From NCBI GenBank assembly GCA_031292015.1, contig JARLHY010000032.1, forward strand, positions 1 to 64,000: 64,000 nucleotides of DNA, written 5' to 3'. This DNA is from Negativicutes bacterium. GTDB taxonomy: Bacteria > Bacillota_C > Negativicutes > Sporomusales_B > JARLHX01. Positions 51,108 through 61,399 of this stretch are shown here, piece after piece. Each line of letters begins with the position of its first letter. Position 1 is the stretch's first letter. A program made the position numbers and the translations under genes. The notes below the pieces were generated by a model. The model was not told the origin of the DNA. It ran no database searches and worked only from the letters and a program-made list of their open reading frames with translations.

Positions 51108-51869
51108 ATGAGTAGTGATGTTTTACAGGCCATATTGCTGGGGCTTTTATATTGGTTTGCCTGGAGTAAAATCGGTTATTCCTTTCAGCACTTTATGCGG
51201 CAGCCGATTACCTTATCAATACCCATCGGCATCATAATGGGGAATTTACATGATGCCGTGATTATTGGCGCGACCATGGAACTGCTTTATATGGGCATTA
51301 TCGCGCCAGGGGCGAATATCCCGGCTGACGAAGGTCTGGCTGCCTGCGTGGCTATCCCGATAGCGCTAAAAACGCATATGACGCCGGAGATGGCGGTGGC
51401 GCTTGCCGTTCCGTTAGGGGTAATGGGAATATTTATAGATCAGGTGCGCAGGACGTTAAATGCCTTCTTTGTTCATCTGGCTGATAAATATGCGGAAGAT
51501 GCCAATACCGCGGGCATTTACCGCTGTGCTGGGTTATGGCCGTTATTACTTCAGCTGCCGCTGCGGGTTGCCCCGGTTTTCCTGGCGGCCCTGTACGGCG
51601 CTGACGCTGTCAGCTCGTTTATGAAGATCGTACCGAGATGGATAATCCATGGGGTTGAAATAACCGGAGGAGTGCTGCCGGGCCTCGGATTTGCGCTGAC
51701 AATCATGGTGATCGGGCGGCGCAGTCTTTTGCCGTATTTTCTGATCGGCTTTTTTCTCGTCAAATACGCCAGCATTAATATCATGTCTGCGGCGATATTC
51801 GGAACCTGTGTTGCATTTCTTCACGTCCATCTCCAGGGGAAAAACAATAAAGGAGGCGACCTGTTCTAA
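51108..51869 (+). CDS. PTS mannose/fructose/sorbose family IIC component
   Basis: A 253-residue integral membrane protein forming part of the sugar channel. Family blocks are QPITLSIPIGIIMGNLHDAV near residue 29 and GATMELLYMGIIAPGANIPA near residue 46, followed by several hydrophobic segments. Its stop overlaps the IID start by one base, as is usual in these operons. Confidence 0.94.
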   Translation: MSSDVLQAILLGLLYWFAWSKIGYSFQHFMRQPITLSIPIGIIMGNLHDAVIIGATMELLYMGIIAPGANIPADEGLAACVAIPIALKTHMTPEMAVALAVPLGVMGIFIDQVRRTLNAFFVHLADKYAEDANTAGIYRCAGLWPLLLQLPLRVAPVFLAALYGADAVSSFMKIVPRWIIHGVEITGGVLPGLGFALTIMVIGRRSLLPYFLIGFFLVKYASINIMSAAIFGTCVAFLHVHLQGKNNKGGDLF

Positions 51870-52741
51870 TGCTGCCAGATAATGACCGTCAAACAGTGGA
51901 GGCGACGTTAAGCGGAACTGCGGACAGTCGTCCGGAGCCAATAACCAAAGCCGATCTGCGCAAATCCTGGTTTCTGTGGTACATTTTCGCGGAAATGTCC
52001 AATTCTTTCGAACGCTTGCAGACGCTGGCCTTCTGCGCATGTATGATCCCGATACTGAAAAAATTGTATAAAACGAAAGAAGCGTTAAGCGCGGCTCTAA
52101 CCCGGCATTTGATTTTTTTCAATACGGAAGGGGATTGGGGTGTCCCGATTCATGGCGTGACGATCGCCATGGAGGAGCAGAAAGCGAACGGGGCGGATGT
52201 TCCCGATGAAGCCATCAACGGTATCAAGACAGGCTTGATGGGGCCGTTTGCCGGAATTGGCGACACTCTCGATTATGGGACAATAAAGCCGATCGTTCTC
52301 GGTCTTTGTATTCCGCTGGCTATTACCGGCAGTATCATGGGGGCTGCTTTGCCGATTATCCTGTTTGTGGCCATCACCTGCTGTATCAGTTATAGTCTTT
52401 GGATGCGGGGCTACAGCATGGGGCGGGAGTCCATCATGAATATTCTGGAAGGTGGCTGGATACAGGAGCTGATCACTGGGGCCGGCGTTTTGGGCATGTT
52501 TATGATGGGCGTTTTATCGGCGTCTTTTGTCAAGCTGTCAACACCGCTGAAAATACCGCTTCCCGGATCAGATCCATTAGCGATTCAGGCGATCATCGAC
52601 AAAATTGTTCCCGGATTGCTGCCTCTGATTGTGGTATTTGGCATTTATGCCTATCTGGTAACAAAGGGTCCCCACTTTGTCAGGATACTGGTCATATTGT
52701 TGTCGATAAGCATAATATCAGCGCTGCTTGGGGTTTTCTAG
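51869..52741 (+). CDS. PTS mannose/fructose/sorbose family IID component
   Basis: A 290-residue membrane protein. Its N-terminal domain has the family blocks SFERLQTLAFCACMIPIL near residue 47, HLIFFNTEGDWGVPIHGV near residue 82 and GLMGPFAGIGDTLDYGTIKP near residue 125, followed by hydrophobic segments to the C-terminus. With IIC it forms the permease. AAAGGAGG lies within the end of IIC before the start. It completes the transporter; a dehydrogenase gene follows after 53 bp. Confidence 0.95.
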   Translation: MLPDNDRQTVEATLSGTADSRPEPITKADLRKSWFLWYIFAEMSNSFERLQTLAFCACMIPILKKLYKTKEALSAALTRHLIFFNTEGDWGVPIHGVTIAMEEQKANGADVPDEAINGIKTGLMGPFAGIGDTLDYGTIKPIVLGLCIPLAITGSIMGAALPIILFVAITCCISYSLWMRGYSMGRESIMNILEGGWIQELITGAGVLGMFMMGVLSASFVKLSTPLKIPLPGSDPLAIQAIIDKIVPGLLPLIVVFGIYAYLVTKGPHFVRILVILLSISIISALLGVF

Positions 52742-52794
52742 GATGAATTCCGGCAGTGAATTTTTACAGATTGCATGAAGGGGAGGAGATTAAC

Positions 52795-53847
52795 ATGGCA
52801 AAGATGCTGGTTGGAGTAATGGAAGATTTTCACCGGATGGCTCTGCGGGAAATGGATATCCCGGCCGTTGGCGACAAGGATGTCTTGGTAAAAATTCATC
52901 AATGCAATATTTGTACCACCGACTGGCAGACCTGGGCGGGATTGAGAAAATCTCAGGGCCGGGCGTTCCCTTGGGCTCCCGGCCACGAAATGGCAGGCGA
53001 TGTTGTTGAAGTGGGCCAATCCGTCCGACCGGATATTAAAGCCGGAATGAGGGTTGGATTCTCAACGCAGGGCACCCGCGGCTGCGGGGCGTGTGTCTAT
53101 TGCCGGAATGCGCATCCAAGCAGGTGTATGAATAAACCCAGGGAATTGTCCTTTGAAGGTGTGGCTGGATCTTTTGGCATGTCGCAATATATGGTTTATG
53201 CGGCTGAGCGGGTTTATCGGCTGGATGACCGTTTGCCTTATGAGCAGGGGGGATATCTGGAACCGGTGGCCACCGCCGTGCATGGCGCCAGAAGACTGCG
53301 AGTCAGGCCGGGCGACAGGGTGCTGGTTATTGGGGCCGGTAATTTAGGCCTGGTCAACGCTCAGGTGGCCAGGGTGTATGGAGCCGATGTTTTAGTCAGC
53401 GAGATCAATCCGGATCGGCTGGTATTGGCTCAAAAACTGGGGTTTGCAACAGTTAACCCGGAATTGCCGGATTTCGACCGGTTTATCAGGGAGTCAACCA
53501 ACGGGCAGGGCATATCTGCGGCCATACTGGCTGTGGGTCATACCAAGGCAAATGAACAGGCGGCGCGGGTTTTGTCGCCCATGGCCAGGATTTTATTTTT
53601 TGCCGCAGGTTATCCTGCGCCGGCGATGAATTTTGATCCCAACAGCATTCATTATAAAGAATATGAGCTTATCGGGACCTTTGGCTCAGATCCGTCGGAT
53701 TATGAAATTGCCGCCCGATTACTAAATAATGGCCAGGTCAAAGTCGAAGCGCTGATTTCGCAGAAAGTTCCGTTGGCACAAATCCAAAAAGCCTTTGAAT
53801 TTGCTGCCGTGCCAGGGACTTTCCGCGTATCTTTGACGATGTGGTGA
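52795..53847 (+). CDS. Zinc-dependent medium-chain (polyol-type) alcohol dehydrogenase
   Basis: A 350-residue MDR enzyme. The catalytic zinc block is HQCNICTTDWQTW near residue 35 and GHEMAGDVVEVG near residue 62; the structural zinc cysteines are in CGACVYCRNAHPSRC near residue 97; the NAD motif is VIGAGNLGLVNA near residue 178. GGGGAGGAG precedes the ATG at 52795. Between a PTS and an aldolase, it would oxidise a sugar-alcohol phosphate, or reduce a keto-sugar, taken up by the PTS. Relatives include sorbitol, galactitol-1-phosphate and threonine dehydrogenases, and the exact substrate is open. Confidence 0.9.
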   Translation: MAKMLVGVMEDFHRMALREMDIPAVGDKDVLVKIHQCNICTTDWQTWAGLRKSQGRAFPWAPGHEMAGDVVEVGQSVRPDIKAGMRVGFSTQGTRGCGACVYCRNAHPSRCMNKPRELSFEGVAGSFGMSQYMVYAAERVYRLDDRLPYEQGGYLEPVATAVHGARRLRVRPGDRVLVIGAGNLGLVNAQVARVYGADVLVSEINPDRLVLAQKLGFATVNPELPDFDRFIRESTNGQGISAAILAVGHTKANEQAARVLSPMARILFFAAGYPAPAMNFDPNSIHYKEYELIGTFGSDPSDYEIAARLLNNGQVKVEALISQKVPLAQIQKAFEFAAVPGTFRVSLTMW

Positions 53848-53876
53848 TAAGGAATTAAAAAACGGGGGGATTGCAT

Positions 53877-54710
53877 ATGCTGGTACCAATGGGTGTTATT
53901 CTCCAAAAGGCTGCCGAAGCAGGCTACGGCATTGCAGCGCCAAATGTTTTTAACCTGGAAACCGTTGAAGGGGCTTTTGAATGCGCGGCTGAAGTTGGAT
54001 CACCCTTAGTGATTGACTGCGCCGAAAGATTTGATTTAGAAGCAATTGCCGCAATGGTGAAACTCTTTGCTGAGAGATTCCCGCAGCTGCCTGTGGCATT
54101 GAACCTGGATCATGGCAAAGCATACGCTTCGGCCGTGAGAGCAATCCGGGCAGGATTCACCTCTGTAATGGTAGACCGCTCACAGGCTACCCTCGAAGAT
54201 AATATTCGCGAAACGAAGGAAATTGTCAAAATAGCTCATGCGGTAGGTGTTTCCGTAGAAGCCGAGCTGGGGCATGTCGGGATGGGCGTGGACTATCAGG
54301 ACAGCGAAACAGATGCGTTTACCCGGGCCGATGAAGCCGTTAGATTTGTGCATGAAACCGCGATAGACTGCTTGGCGATAGCCGTTGGTACGGCCCATGG
54401 CCGCTATGCTGGCACGCCGCGGGTGGAGTTTCAGCGTTTAGCCGAAATTCGCGGGAGTGTGTCCGTTCCGTTGGTTCTGCACGGGGGATCTTCTACCGGG
54501 GATGAAAATCTTGTTAAAGCGATTCGTCTCGGTATTACCAAGGTGAACCTGGCGACAGACCTGTTTACTGCGGGAATCAATAAAATGCAGGAGTATCTTA
54601 CCCAGGAAAAATTTCCGGCCGGTCCTGTTGTAGCCCGCAAAAACCAGCAAGGCTACAAAAGTGCGCTCAGGCATTATATGACTTTGTTCGGCAGCAGCGC
54701 AAAAATATAA
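53877..54710 (+). CDS. Class II ketose-bisphosphate aldolase
   Basis: A 277-residue zinc-dependent aldolase of the FbaA/GatY/KbaY family. Visible are ALNLDHGKAY near residue 74 (zinc histidine), EAELGHVGMG near residue 128, AVGTAHGRY near residue 170 (second zinc histidine) and LHGGSSTGDENLVKAI near residue 199 with TKVNLATDL. The ATG at 53877 is used, giving MLVPMGVILQKA like other family N-termini; an in-frame TTG at 53871 is possible. With the PTS and dehydrogenase it would split a ketose bisphosphate such as fructose or tagatose bisphosphate into trioses. Confidence 0.92.
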   Translation: MLVPMGVILQKAAEAGYGIAAPNVFNLETVEGAFECAAEVGSPLVIDCAERFDLEAIAAMVKLFAERFPQLPVALNLDHGKAYASAVRAIRAGFTSVMVDRSQATLEDNIRETKEIVKIAHAVGVSVEAELGHVGMGVDYQDSETDAFTRADEAVRFVHETAIDCLAIAVGTAHGRYAGTPRVEFQRLAEIRGSVSVPLVLHGGSSTGDENLVKAIRLGITKVNLATDLFTAGINKMQEYLTQEKFPAGPVVARKNQQGYKSALRHYMTLFGSSAKI

Positions 54711-54737
54711 AGGTCATCGATATTTGACGGACCCGAG

Positions 54738-54788
54738 GTAAAAGCGGGAGGGAAAGACCGCTCAGGGAAGACTTTCCCTCGCTTTTAC
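54738..54788. other. Hairpin between aldolase and HAD genes
   Basis: GTAAAAGCG plus AGGGAAAG (54738-54756) pairs with CTTTCCCT plus CGCTTTTAC (54772-54788), with a two-base bulge. It lacks a T-run outside the stem, so it may be a processing or stabilising element rather than a full terminator. Confidence 0.45.
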
Positions 54789-54854
54789 CACAACTGCCGC
54801 CGTTTTGCACTAAAATCTGGGGGAAAAAATGAAGTCAGCCGGGAGTAAAGAAAA

Positions 54855-55517
54855 ATGAACGATTTGGAATTAATCATCTTTGATATGGACGGTTTGATGT
54901 TTGACACAGAAAGAATAGCCTTTGCCTGCTGGAAAGAAGCGGCTTATAAAAATGGCTACGAGATAGACGAAAAAATATTTGCTGAAGTAATCGGGGTAAA
55001 TCTTGCGAGAGAAAAGGAAATATATTTAACCCATTTTGGCCTGCAGTTTCCTTTCGAAAAAATCGAAAGTGAAAGATTTAACCTTGCCGAAAAATTCCTT
55101 GCAGCCAACGGGGTTCCCATCAAGCGTGGGCTTTACGAACTCTTGGACTATCTGGACACCCTCGATATAAAAAAAGCGGTGGCAACCTCAACAAGTAAGG
55201 ACAGGGCCGTCAGCTTACTGAAAAAAGCGGGTATAGACAGGCGCTTTGATTATGTACTATGTGGCGATGAAGTTGAAAAATCCAAACCACATCCGGATAT
55301 ATTTTTAAAAGTTGCGGCGAAATTAGGCTGCGCGCCCAAAAGGTGCCTGGTACTGGAAGACTCCGAAGCGGGAGTGATAGCCGCATACCGCGCCGGCATG
55401 CCGTCAATCATGATTCCGGATAGGAAAGAACCGGGCGAAAATGTCAAAGTATTGGCCCTGAAGCAAATGCTGAGCCTGCTTGATGTGAAATTATATTTGG
55501 AAGAGGTTTTTGGATAG
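54855..55517 (+). CDS. HAD-family phosphatase (beta-phosphoglucomutase-like)
   Basis: A 220-residue HAD hydrolase of subfamily IA. Motif I is FDMDGLMFDTE at residue 9, motif II VATSTSKDRA near residue 113, motif III with the lysine in EKSKPHPDIF near residue 145, and motif IV LVLEDSEAGVIAA near residue 166. It dephosphorylates small sugar phosphates or isomerises glucose phosphates; the choice cannot be made from sequence. It lies between the aldolase gene and the regulator gene, in the same direction, and probably helps keep sugar-phosphate levels in check. Confidence 0.9.
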   Translation: MNDLELIIFDMDGLMFDTERIAFACWKEAAYKNGYEIDEKIFAEVIGVNLAREKEIYLTHFGLQFPFEKIESERFNLAEKFLAANGVPIKRGLYELLDYLDTLDIKKAVATSTSKDRAVSLLKKAGIDRRFDYVLCGDEVEKSKPHPDIFLKVAAKLGCAPKRCLVLEDSEAGVIAAYRAGMPSIMIPDRKEPGENVKVLALKQMLSLLDVKLYLEEVFG

Positions 55518-55639
55518 GTGGATATTCTAATGGATCTTTGGTTTGTGTGAAGTCTGGCGGCGCCTGCCAGATCTGGCCGGTCGCTATTTGGTCAGTAAAG
55601 TGGCAGCTGGGCTGTTTTTTGGGTGGGGAGTGAAGCTTG

Positions 55640-58477
55640 ATGGCCAGAATGGATCGGGTCAGGGAATATGTGGACAGTCATACGAAAGAGGCGGAAAAAC
55701 GGGGCGAGCGGCCGGGGGCAAGCGCTGCCGCCGTGGCGGCAGCCTTAAAAATTCATCGTAATGATGCCTCTGCAGACCTTAATCGATTATTTAGACTTGG
55801 CCATATTGAAAAAAGCGGAACAAAGCCGGTGCTTTACTTTTCTAACCTAAATCCAAAAGAGCAATTGGCGGCGGTTGCTAAGGCGGCCACTAACCATTCA
55901 AAAGCCTCTGTGATCCGCCAAAGTTCTGATGAACCATTCGCCTTTTCCGGGATCATTGGCAGTGAAGGAAGTCTGAAGGCCCAGATAGAGCTTGCCAAAG
56001 CGGCGGTGGTGTATCCTCCTAACGGACTGCATACCTTGGTTTGCGGTGAAACCGGCGTAGGGAAGAGTCTTATGGCTGAAGCGATGTGGCGGTATGCTGA
56101 CCAGATACGGGCAGCTCAAAGCCAAAGCAAAACAAAGATTCCGTTTGTCACCTTTTGCTGTGCCGATTACGCAGATAATTCCCAATTGCTTTTGTCACAG
56201 CTTTTTGGATATGTAAAAGGCGCTTTTACCGGCGCGGCGGAAGAGCGTGAAGGGATAGTGGACAGAGCCCGCGGCGGGATTTTGTTTTTGGACGAGATAC
56301 ACCGACTGCCGCCGGCGGGTCAGGAATTATTGTTTATGCTGGTGGATAAAGGGATCTATAGAAGGCTGGGGGAGACCAAGGAGGAACGAGAGGCTCAGTT
56401 AATGCTGATCGGCGCAACATCAGAAGAGATATCCAGTTCTTTGCTGATGACTTTCCGGCGCCGCATTCCTGTACAAATAACATTACCTAAAATTAGTGAA
56501 CGGCCGCTCAGCGAGAGGGTCGCCCTGATCGCTCATTTTGTCAGGCAGGAGGCAAAACGCCTGGGACTGCCGCTTTGGATCTCAGGTGAAGCGCTGCAGA
56601 CCTTTTCATACTACAATTGTCCGGCTAATATCGGTGAACTGCGCAATGATCTGCAGCTATGCTGTGCGAAGAGTTATCTGTCCTATCTGGCGTCAGCCGC
56701 CGATAAACTGATCATTGATACAGATGTTATTCCGCAGCGGATATTTTCCATGGTTGGGGATAAGGAAGCAGCAGAAGCTTCGCTGAGCAGAATCTTCAAG
56801 GAGGGTATCCTGATCCAGCCGGGGGGACCGCCGTTACCGCAGACTTTGTTTAACGATTACGAGTTGCCGATAGATCTTTATGGCTTTATTGATAAAAAAA
56901 TAGAGAATTACCGGCAGATGAGGATGTCGGAGGACGAAGTTGAGCATCAAGTCGGCAGGGATCTGGAGAAATATTTTAACGCCGCGGTCAGGGCTTTTCT
57001 GAAGCCTGAAGTATTAGGGATCCCGACAAGTATTGTTCAGAAGAATATCTGGGAGGCCGCCGCTCTCATCCTGAGTGACGCGTCGGGTAAAATGAACCGC
57101 AAATACGGCAGAAAAACATTAGTTGCTCTGGCGCTGCATCTGCAGCAATTTAAGGAACGGGCGACATCTGGACGGATGATTTATAATCCGCATCTCAAAG
57201 CAATTAAAGCCGAGCACGCAAAGGCATATCAAATAACCCTGGATAATGCTCCGGGTTTGACCCAAAAACTCGGTGTCGACATCCCTGCTGACGAACTTGG
57301 CTTTATCGCAATGTTTTTGGTTCACGGCGCCGATGATACGGTAAAGCAGCGGATCGGCTTAATCATTGTGGCCCACGGCCGGGGTACGGCCCAAAACATG
57401 GCTGAAGTGGCCAATAATTTATTGGGGACAGACCATGTGAAAGCTTATGACATTCCTCTGAGCAAGAGCAATGCAAAGACAGTGGAAGAACTTCAGGAGC
57501 TGATAGTGAACTCAAATGAAGGCAAAGGTGTCCTGCTGCTTGTTGACATGGGTTTTTTGGTTACTATGGAGACGATGCTGTTTCAAGCAACTAATGTTCC
57601 TCTCCGAATTATTCCTAATGTTACCACCGCCCTATTGTTGGAGGCCGGCAGAAGGGTGCTTACAACGGACGATTCGCTGGAACAGGCCGTGGATAATGTT
57701 AACGACGCCTATGACGAATATACTACTACGCTGAGGCAAAGACGGTTGTCGCAGGTAACTGGGGTGGGTACTATTTTAGTCACTTGCGCAAGCGGCCAGG
57801 GGGTGGCGGAAAAGGTTAAGGAGATTTTGCTCAGTCACTTTTCTGTTGCCGGCAGCATGGATTTTGTGAATGTAAGCGCGATGAGTGACGCAAAATCAGT
57901 CATCGCGCAATTGAGCAGCAAGCCGCGAATAGCCGTTGGCAGCATTGATCCAATGTTACAATCCGTTCCATTTGTGCATGTGAGTGAACTGCTTACGCCG
58001 GCAGGTATTCGACATGTAGGTTTTTTGTTGAGCCAGGCGCTAAACGGCGAGCGCCGGACGAACGGTAATCAGGCCGAGATTAAGGAAGCCTTTGCGCTGC
58101 TTGACGGGCAGCTGAATAAATTTGTCAAAGCATTGCCGACAGATAGGGTTCGGCCATGCTGTGAGGCGCTTGTTCAAGAAATTGGGAAGGTACTATTTAG
58201 AGGATGCCTGCCCAAAGATGCGTTGGTTCGCACTTACTTACACGCCGCGTGTATGTTTGACCGCATTAAAGCGGGGGCGGCGCTCCAGACGCCCGAATGG
58301 AGCGGCCGGTTACAGGCAAAGCGGCAGGAAGATTTCCGACGGTTGAAACAGATACTGTTCGATGCCGGCAAAAATTTGATGTTAGAGGTGCCTGATTCCG
58401 AAATATGTTACTTTCTAAGTGCATTGCCTGACCGGGAAAGCATTACGGTTGACAATAACAGCAGAATAAGCGATTAA
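55640..58477 (+). CDS. LevR-type sigma-54 activator with PTS regulation domains
   Basis: A 945-residue activator. It has an N-terminal HTH at about residues 25-60, and an AAA+ domain at about 105-335 with Walker A GETGVGKS, the sigma-54 contact loop GAFTGA and FLDEIHRLP. A PRD follows near 430-530, an EIIA-Man-like domain near 570-690 (LIIVAHGRGTAQNMAEVANN), an EIIB-like domain near 710-790 (ILVTCASGQGVAEKVKEILL) and a second, shorter PRD near 840-930. Phosphorylation by HPr and the PTS normally sets its activity. The ATG at 55640 follows GGGGAG. It almost certainly drives the perfect sigma-54 promoter at 50078. The AAA+ lies before the PRDs as in LevR. Confidence 0.93.
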   Translation: MARMDRVREYVDSHTKEAEKRGERPGASAAAVAAALKIHRNDASADLNRLFRLGHIEKSGTKPVLYFSNLNPKEQLAAVAKAATNHSKASVIRQSSDEPFAFSGIIGSEGSLKAQIELAKAAVVYPPNGLHTLVCGETGVGKSLMAEAMWRYADQIRAAQSQSKTKIPFVTFCCADYADNSQLLLSQLFGYVKGAFTGAAEEREGIVDRARGGILFLDEIHRLPPAGQELLFMLVDKGIYRRLGETKEEREAQLMLIGATSEEISSSLLMTFRRRIPVQITLPKISERPLSERVALIAHFVRQEAKRLGLPLWISGEALQTFSYYNCPANIGELRNDLQLCCAKSYLSYLASAADKLIIDTDVIPQRIFSMVGDKEAAEASLSRIFKEGILIQPGGPPLPQTLFNDYELPIDLYGFIDKKIENYRQMRMSEDEVEHQVGRDLEKYFNAAVRAFLKPEVLGIPTSIVQKNIWEAAALILSDASGKMNRKYGRKTLVALALHLQQFKERATSGRMIYNPHLKAIKAEHAKAYQITLDNAPGLTQKLGVDIPADELGFIAMFLVHGADDTVKQRIGLIIVAHGRGTAQNMAEVANNLLGTDHVKAYDIPLSKSNAKTVEELQELIVNSNEGKGVLLLVDMGFLVTMETMLFQATNVPLRIIPNVTTALLLEAGRRVLTTDDSLEQAVDNVNDAYDEYTTTLRQRRLSQVTGVGTILVTCASGQGVAEKVKEILLSHFSVAGSMDFVNVSAMSDAKSVIAQLSSKPRIAVGSIDPMLQSVPFVHVSELLTPAGIRHVGFLLSQALNGERRTNGNQAEIKEAFALLDGQLNKFVKALPTDRVRPCCEALVQEIGKVLFRGCLPKDALVRTYLHAACMFDRIKAGAALQTPEWSGRLQAKRQEDFRRLKQILFDAGKNLMLEVPDSEICYFLSALPDRESITVDNNSRISD

Positions 58478-58517
58478 GCCTGGTTTAAAAAGATATTTTA
58501 ATGGAGGTAAGAACAAC

Positions 58518-58787
58518 ATGGTCGAACGCGAGATTTTCATTACGAATAAAACCGGATTGCATGCCAGGCCGGCAGCCCAATTTATCAAAGAAGCCTGCAA
58601 GTACAAAAGTTCAATTTCGGTTTTTAAAAACGGTAAAAAGGCTGATGCCAAAAGTATAATAGGCATTTTGGGGCTCGGCATTGCTCAAGGAGCCGAAATT
58701 ACTGTTCAGGCGTCAGGGGAAGACGAAGATCAGGCGATCATGGAACTGGAGAAATTGATTTTTCGTTTGGCGCAGGAGGAAAAATAG
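58518..58787 (+). CDS. HPr-family phosphocarrier protein
   Basis: An 89-residue HPr-like protein. The phosphoryl-accepting histidine is in NKTGLHARPAAQF at residue 15 and the regulatory serine region is AKSIIGILGLGI at residue 46, preserving the HPr kinase site. GGAGG precedes the ATG. It lies 40 bp after the regulator and is probably dedicated to this PTS, in addition to a general HPr expected elsewhere in the genome. It is the last gene of the cluster. Confidence 0.93.
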   Translation: MVEREIFITNKTGLHARPAAQFIKEACKYKSSISVFKNGKKADAKSIIGILGLGIAQGAEITVQASGEDEDQAIMELEKLIFRLAQEEK

Positions 58788-58991
58788 AAATTTTCTGTGA
58801 AAAAGCAGCTTAATACAACAACTACGGCTAAACTGATAAAATACTCACGGCTTTCAATAGGCCTCGGGTATTTCTCGATCAAAGCACAAAGGAGTCCATC
58901 AGAAACTAATGGACGCGAATAAGCGAACGGTATCTTCCAAATGTCGGCGATCAGGATTTATCGAATCTACATTGAGAAGACCATGTCCACA
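58788..58991. other. AT-rich spacer after the HPr gene
   Basis: No gene or clear promoter seen. Confidence 0.45.
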
Positions 58992-59021
58992 AAGACCATA
59001 TAGAAGTGGTCTTCTTTTTTT
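58992..59021 (+). terminator. Intrinsic terminator of the PTS cluster
   Basis: AAGACCA at 58992-58998 and TGGTCTT at 59007-59013, followed by CTTTTTTT. Confidence 0.75.
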
Positions 59022-59313
59022 GCGCTGACAGAAGGGGGCGAGGGAGTGCGCGTCTTGCGCCCAGAATCGGCGTTGCGCGACAGAATAATCCTACCGTAAC
59101 TTCCTGGCTGCTTTTCTTTTATTTTGGAGGTCATGATAAATTTACAGAAAAGACATTCTGTAAATGTTTGGCAGGAAAAAGCAGGGATATAGCGTTAATT
59201 GTCGTATTTCTGAAGTAGTATTTGGGCTTGTAAGCCTGGATCAGAAGGAATTTCTTCAACTAGCATTTCTATCAATTGTCATGTCAAAACGTACAAAAAT
59301 ATGAGGTGGCATT
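59022..59313. other. Spacer before the chemotaxis receptor gene
   Basis: About 290 bp. A 70-codon open frame at 59006-59218 lacks a ribosome-binding site and recognisable product and is rejected. No sigma-28 flagellar promoter of clear quality was found upstream of the receptor. Confidence 0.4.
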
Positions 59314-61347
59314 ATGAAAGTGACAAGCATTCAGACCAGACTTCTTTTTATCTTGTTGCCGTTTTTCATCCTATCGTTCACAGTGCTGTCAGGGATAAGT
59401 TATTATTTATCTCAGCAATCACTGTCTAAGAGTGTGAATGAGACGGCATCAGCTGTCGGAACCGACTATGCCGACCGCGTTCGAGCTGAGATCATTACCA
59501 TGATTTTACAAACAGAGGATTTAGCTGCTATGCCTGTGATACAGGCTGGAAACGACAATGCGCAAATTGTACAAGCGCTGGCCGCAGGGCGTGAACGGAT
59601 CAGGCATGCTGACAGTGCGCTTTATATACGCCTGGATGGTTCAACCACTCGCTTTGACGGGACAACTATGCAACTTGCCGACCGGGAATACGTTAAAAAG
59701 GTTATTGAAACTAAAAAACCGTATGTTTCAGATATTACTATCGGTCGGGCTACCGGTAAGGCCTCAACCCTGCTAGTTGTCCCGGTAATCGTTAATGGAC
59801 AATTTACAGGTATGGTGGCTACGTCATTGCTATTAGATGTAACGACTGATCTTATCAAAAACTTGAAATTCAAAGATACAGGCTACGGAGTCATCCTAGA
59901 CAAGTCGGGACTTCTGCTTGCCCACCCCAAATTACCTGAACTTGTCGGCAAACTCAATTATTCCGAAAAGAAAATAAATCCTGAGCTTCAACTGAAACAG
60001 ACCGAACTGGATGACCGACAGATCGCTCTGTTTAAGAAGGTTGCCGAAACGGGAAAACAGGTTGAAGGCAAGTACACATTCGTTGATGGAATAACCCGAG
60101 TGGCAGTTTATACCCCTATTGATCTACCGGGGGGCCAACGTTGGGTTATGGCCGTTGCGGCGCCAGAAGAGGAAGCTACCCGGGAAACGGTTATTCTGAG
60201 CAGAACAATGGTAGTGGTATCGACAGTGTTTATTATTTTGGCAGTGCTGTTTATTATTATTGTAAGCAAACGTTTCGCCAAGCCTGTTGGCCTAATTCGC
60301 GATGAGTGTCTACTATTGGCTCAGGGGGACTTCAGGGAGCGGGAGGCGAAGATTGCGACGGAAGATGAGATTGGTCAGCTGGCAAGAGGTTTCCGTGATA
60401 TGCGTTCCCAAATAAGGGCCTTGGTCATGAACGTGCAATCACAGGCCGGGCAAGTAGCGTCTTCCAGCGAAGCACTCACCGCCAGTTCGGAACAATCCGC
60501 TCAGGCGTCCAACCAGATCGCTGCGTCGATAACCGATGTCGCATCAGGAGCTGACCAGCAGTTGGAGGCGGCTAACGAAGCCGCGGTAGTGGTGAAACAG
60601 ATGTCGGCAAGCATCCAACAGGTTGCCGACAATACTAATCAGGTGGCGGCCCGGGCGGCTCAGGCGGTTGATAAGGCCACCGATGGCGGCAAGGCTGTGG
60701 AGAAGGCGATAACTCAGATGAGTCATCTGGAGACTACCGTCAACACCTCGGCCTCGGTGGTGGCCAAACTGGGCGAACGCTCCAAGGAAATCGGTCAGAT
60801 TGTGGATACCATCTCCGGTATAGCGGGGCAGACCAATCTACTGGCGCTCAACGCCGCCATTGAGGCTGCGCGGGCGGGAGAGCAGGGGCGGGGCTTTGCG
60901 GTGGTGGCAGAGGAAGTGCGAAAATTGGCTGAACAGTCCCAGGAAGCAGCAAAGAAGATCGCCGAACTGATCGGGGAAATCCAGGGGGACACCGACAAGG
61001 CCGTCGTAGCTATGAACGACGGAACGCGGGAGGTCAAAACGGGGGCCGAGGTGGTTAATACGGCCGGGGGTGCCTTTCGGGAGATTGCGGAACTGGTGAC
61101 CCAAGTGTCGGGCCAGATCAAAGAAATTTCGGCGGCTATTCAGCAAATGGCTACCGGTAGCCAGCAAATCGTGGGATCGGTTCAAAAGATTGATGATCTC
61201 AGCAAGAAATCGGCGGGCGAATCCCAGAGCGTTTCAGCGGCTACTGAGGAACAACTGGCATCCATGGAGGAAATCGCATCCTCCAGTCAGGCTTTGGCAA
61301 AGCTAGCGCAAGACTTGCAGGCGGCAGTGGTAAAATTCCGCGTGTAG
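59314..61347 (+). CDS. Methyl-accepting chemotaxis protein with Cache sensor
   Basis: A 677-residue transmembrane receptor. Transmembrane segment 1 is at about residues 9-31 and segment 2 at about 292-315, enclosing a double Cache sensor ([20 protein letters not shown] near residue 124, [19 protein letters not shown] near residue 190). A HAMP domain follows at about 316-370, then the signalling domain with the tip sequence [20 protein letters not shown] near residue 507. AATATGAGGTGG precedes the ATG. The sensor class binds amino acids, organic acids or similar small molecules. It has no che genes beside it. Confidence 0.95.
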   Translation: MKVTSIQTRLLFILLPFFILSFTVLSGISYYLSQQSLSKSVNETASAVGTDYADRVRAEIITMILQTEDLAAMPVIQAGNDNAQIVQALAAGRERIRHADSALYIRLDGSTTRFDGTTMQLADREYVKKVIETKKPYVSDITIGRATGKASTLLVVPVIVNGQFTGMVATSLLLDVTTDLIKNLKFKDTGYGVILDKSGLLLAHPKLPELVGKLNYSEKKINPELQLKQTELDDRQIALFKKVAETGKQVEGKYTFVDGITRVAVYTPIDLPGGQRWVMAVAAPEEEATRETVILSRTMVVVSTVFIILAVLFIIIVSKRFAKPVGLIRDECLLLAQGDFREREAKIATEDEIGQLARGFRDMRSQIRALVMNVQSQAGQVASSSEALTASSEQSAQASNQIAASITDVASGADQQLEAANEAAVVVKQMSASIQQVADNTNQVAARAAQAVDKATDGGKAVEKAITQMSHLETTVNTSASVVAKLGERSKEIGQIVDTISGIAGQTNLLALNAAIEAARAGEQGRGFAVVAEEVRKLAEQSQEAAKKIAELIGEIQGDTDKAVVAMNDGTREVKTGAEVVNTAGGAFREIAELVTQVSGQIKEISAAIQQMATGSQQIVGSVQKIDDLSKKSAGESQSVSAATEEQLASMEEIASSSQALAKLAQDLQAAVVKFRV

Positions 61348-61399
61348 CTTGATTGATGAGAAGCAGACTAAGCGATTATGCAGGCTAAGGATAACAATT

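Noticed and set aside
59006..59218. A 70-codon plus-strand frame before the chemotaxis receptor
   Set aside because: It begins inside the PTS terminator, lacks a ribosome-binding site and gives no recognisable product.
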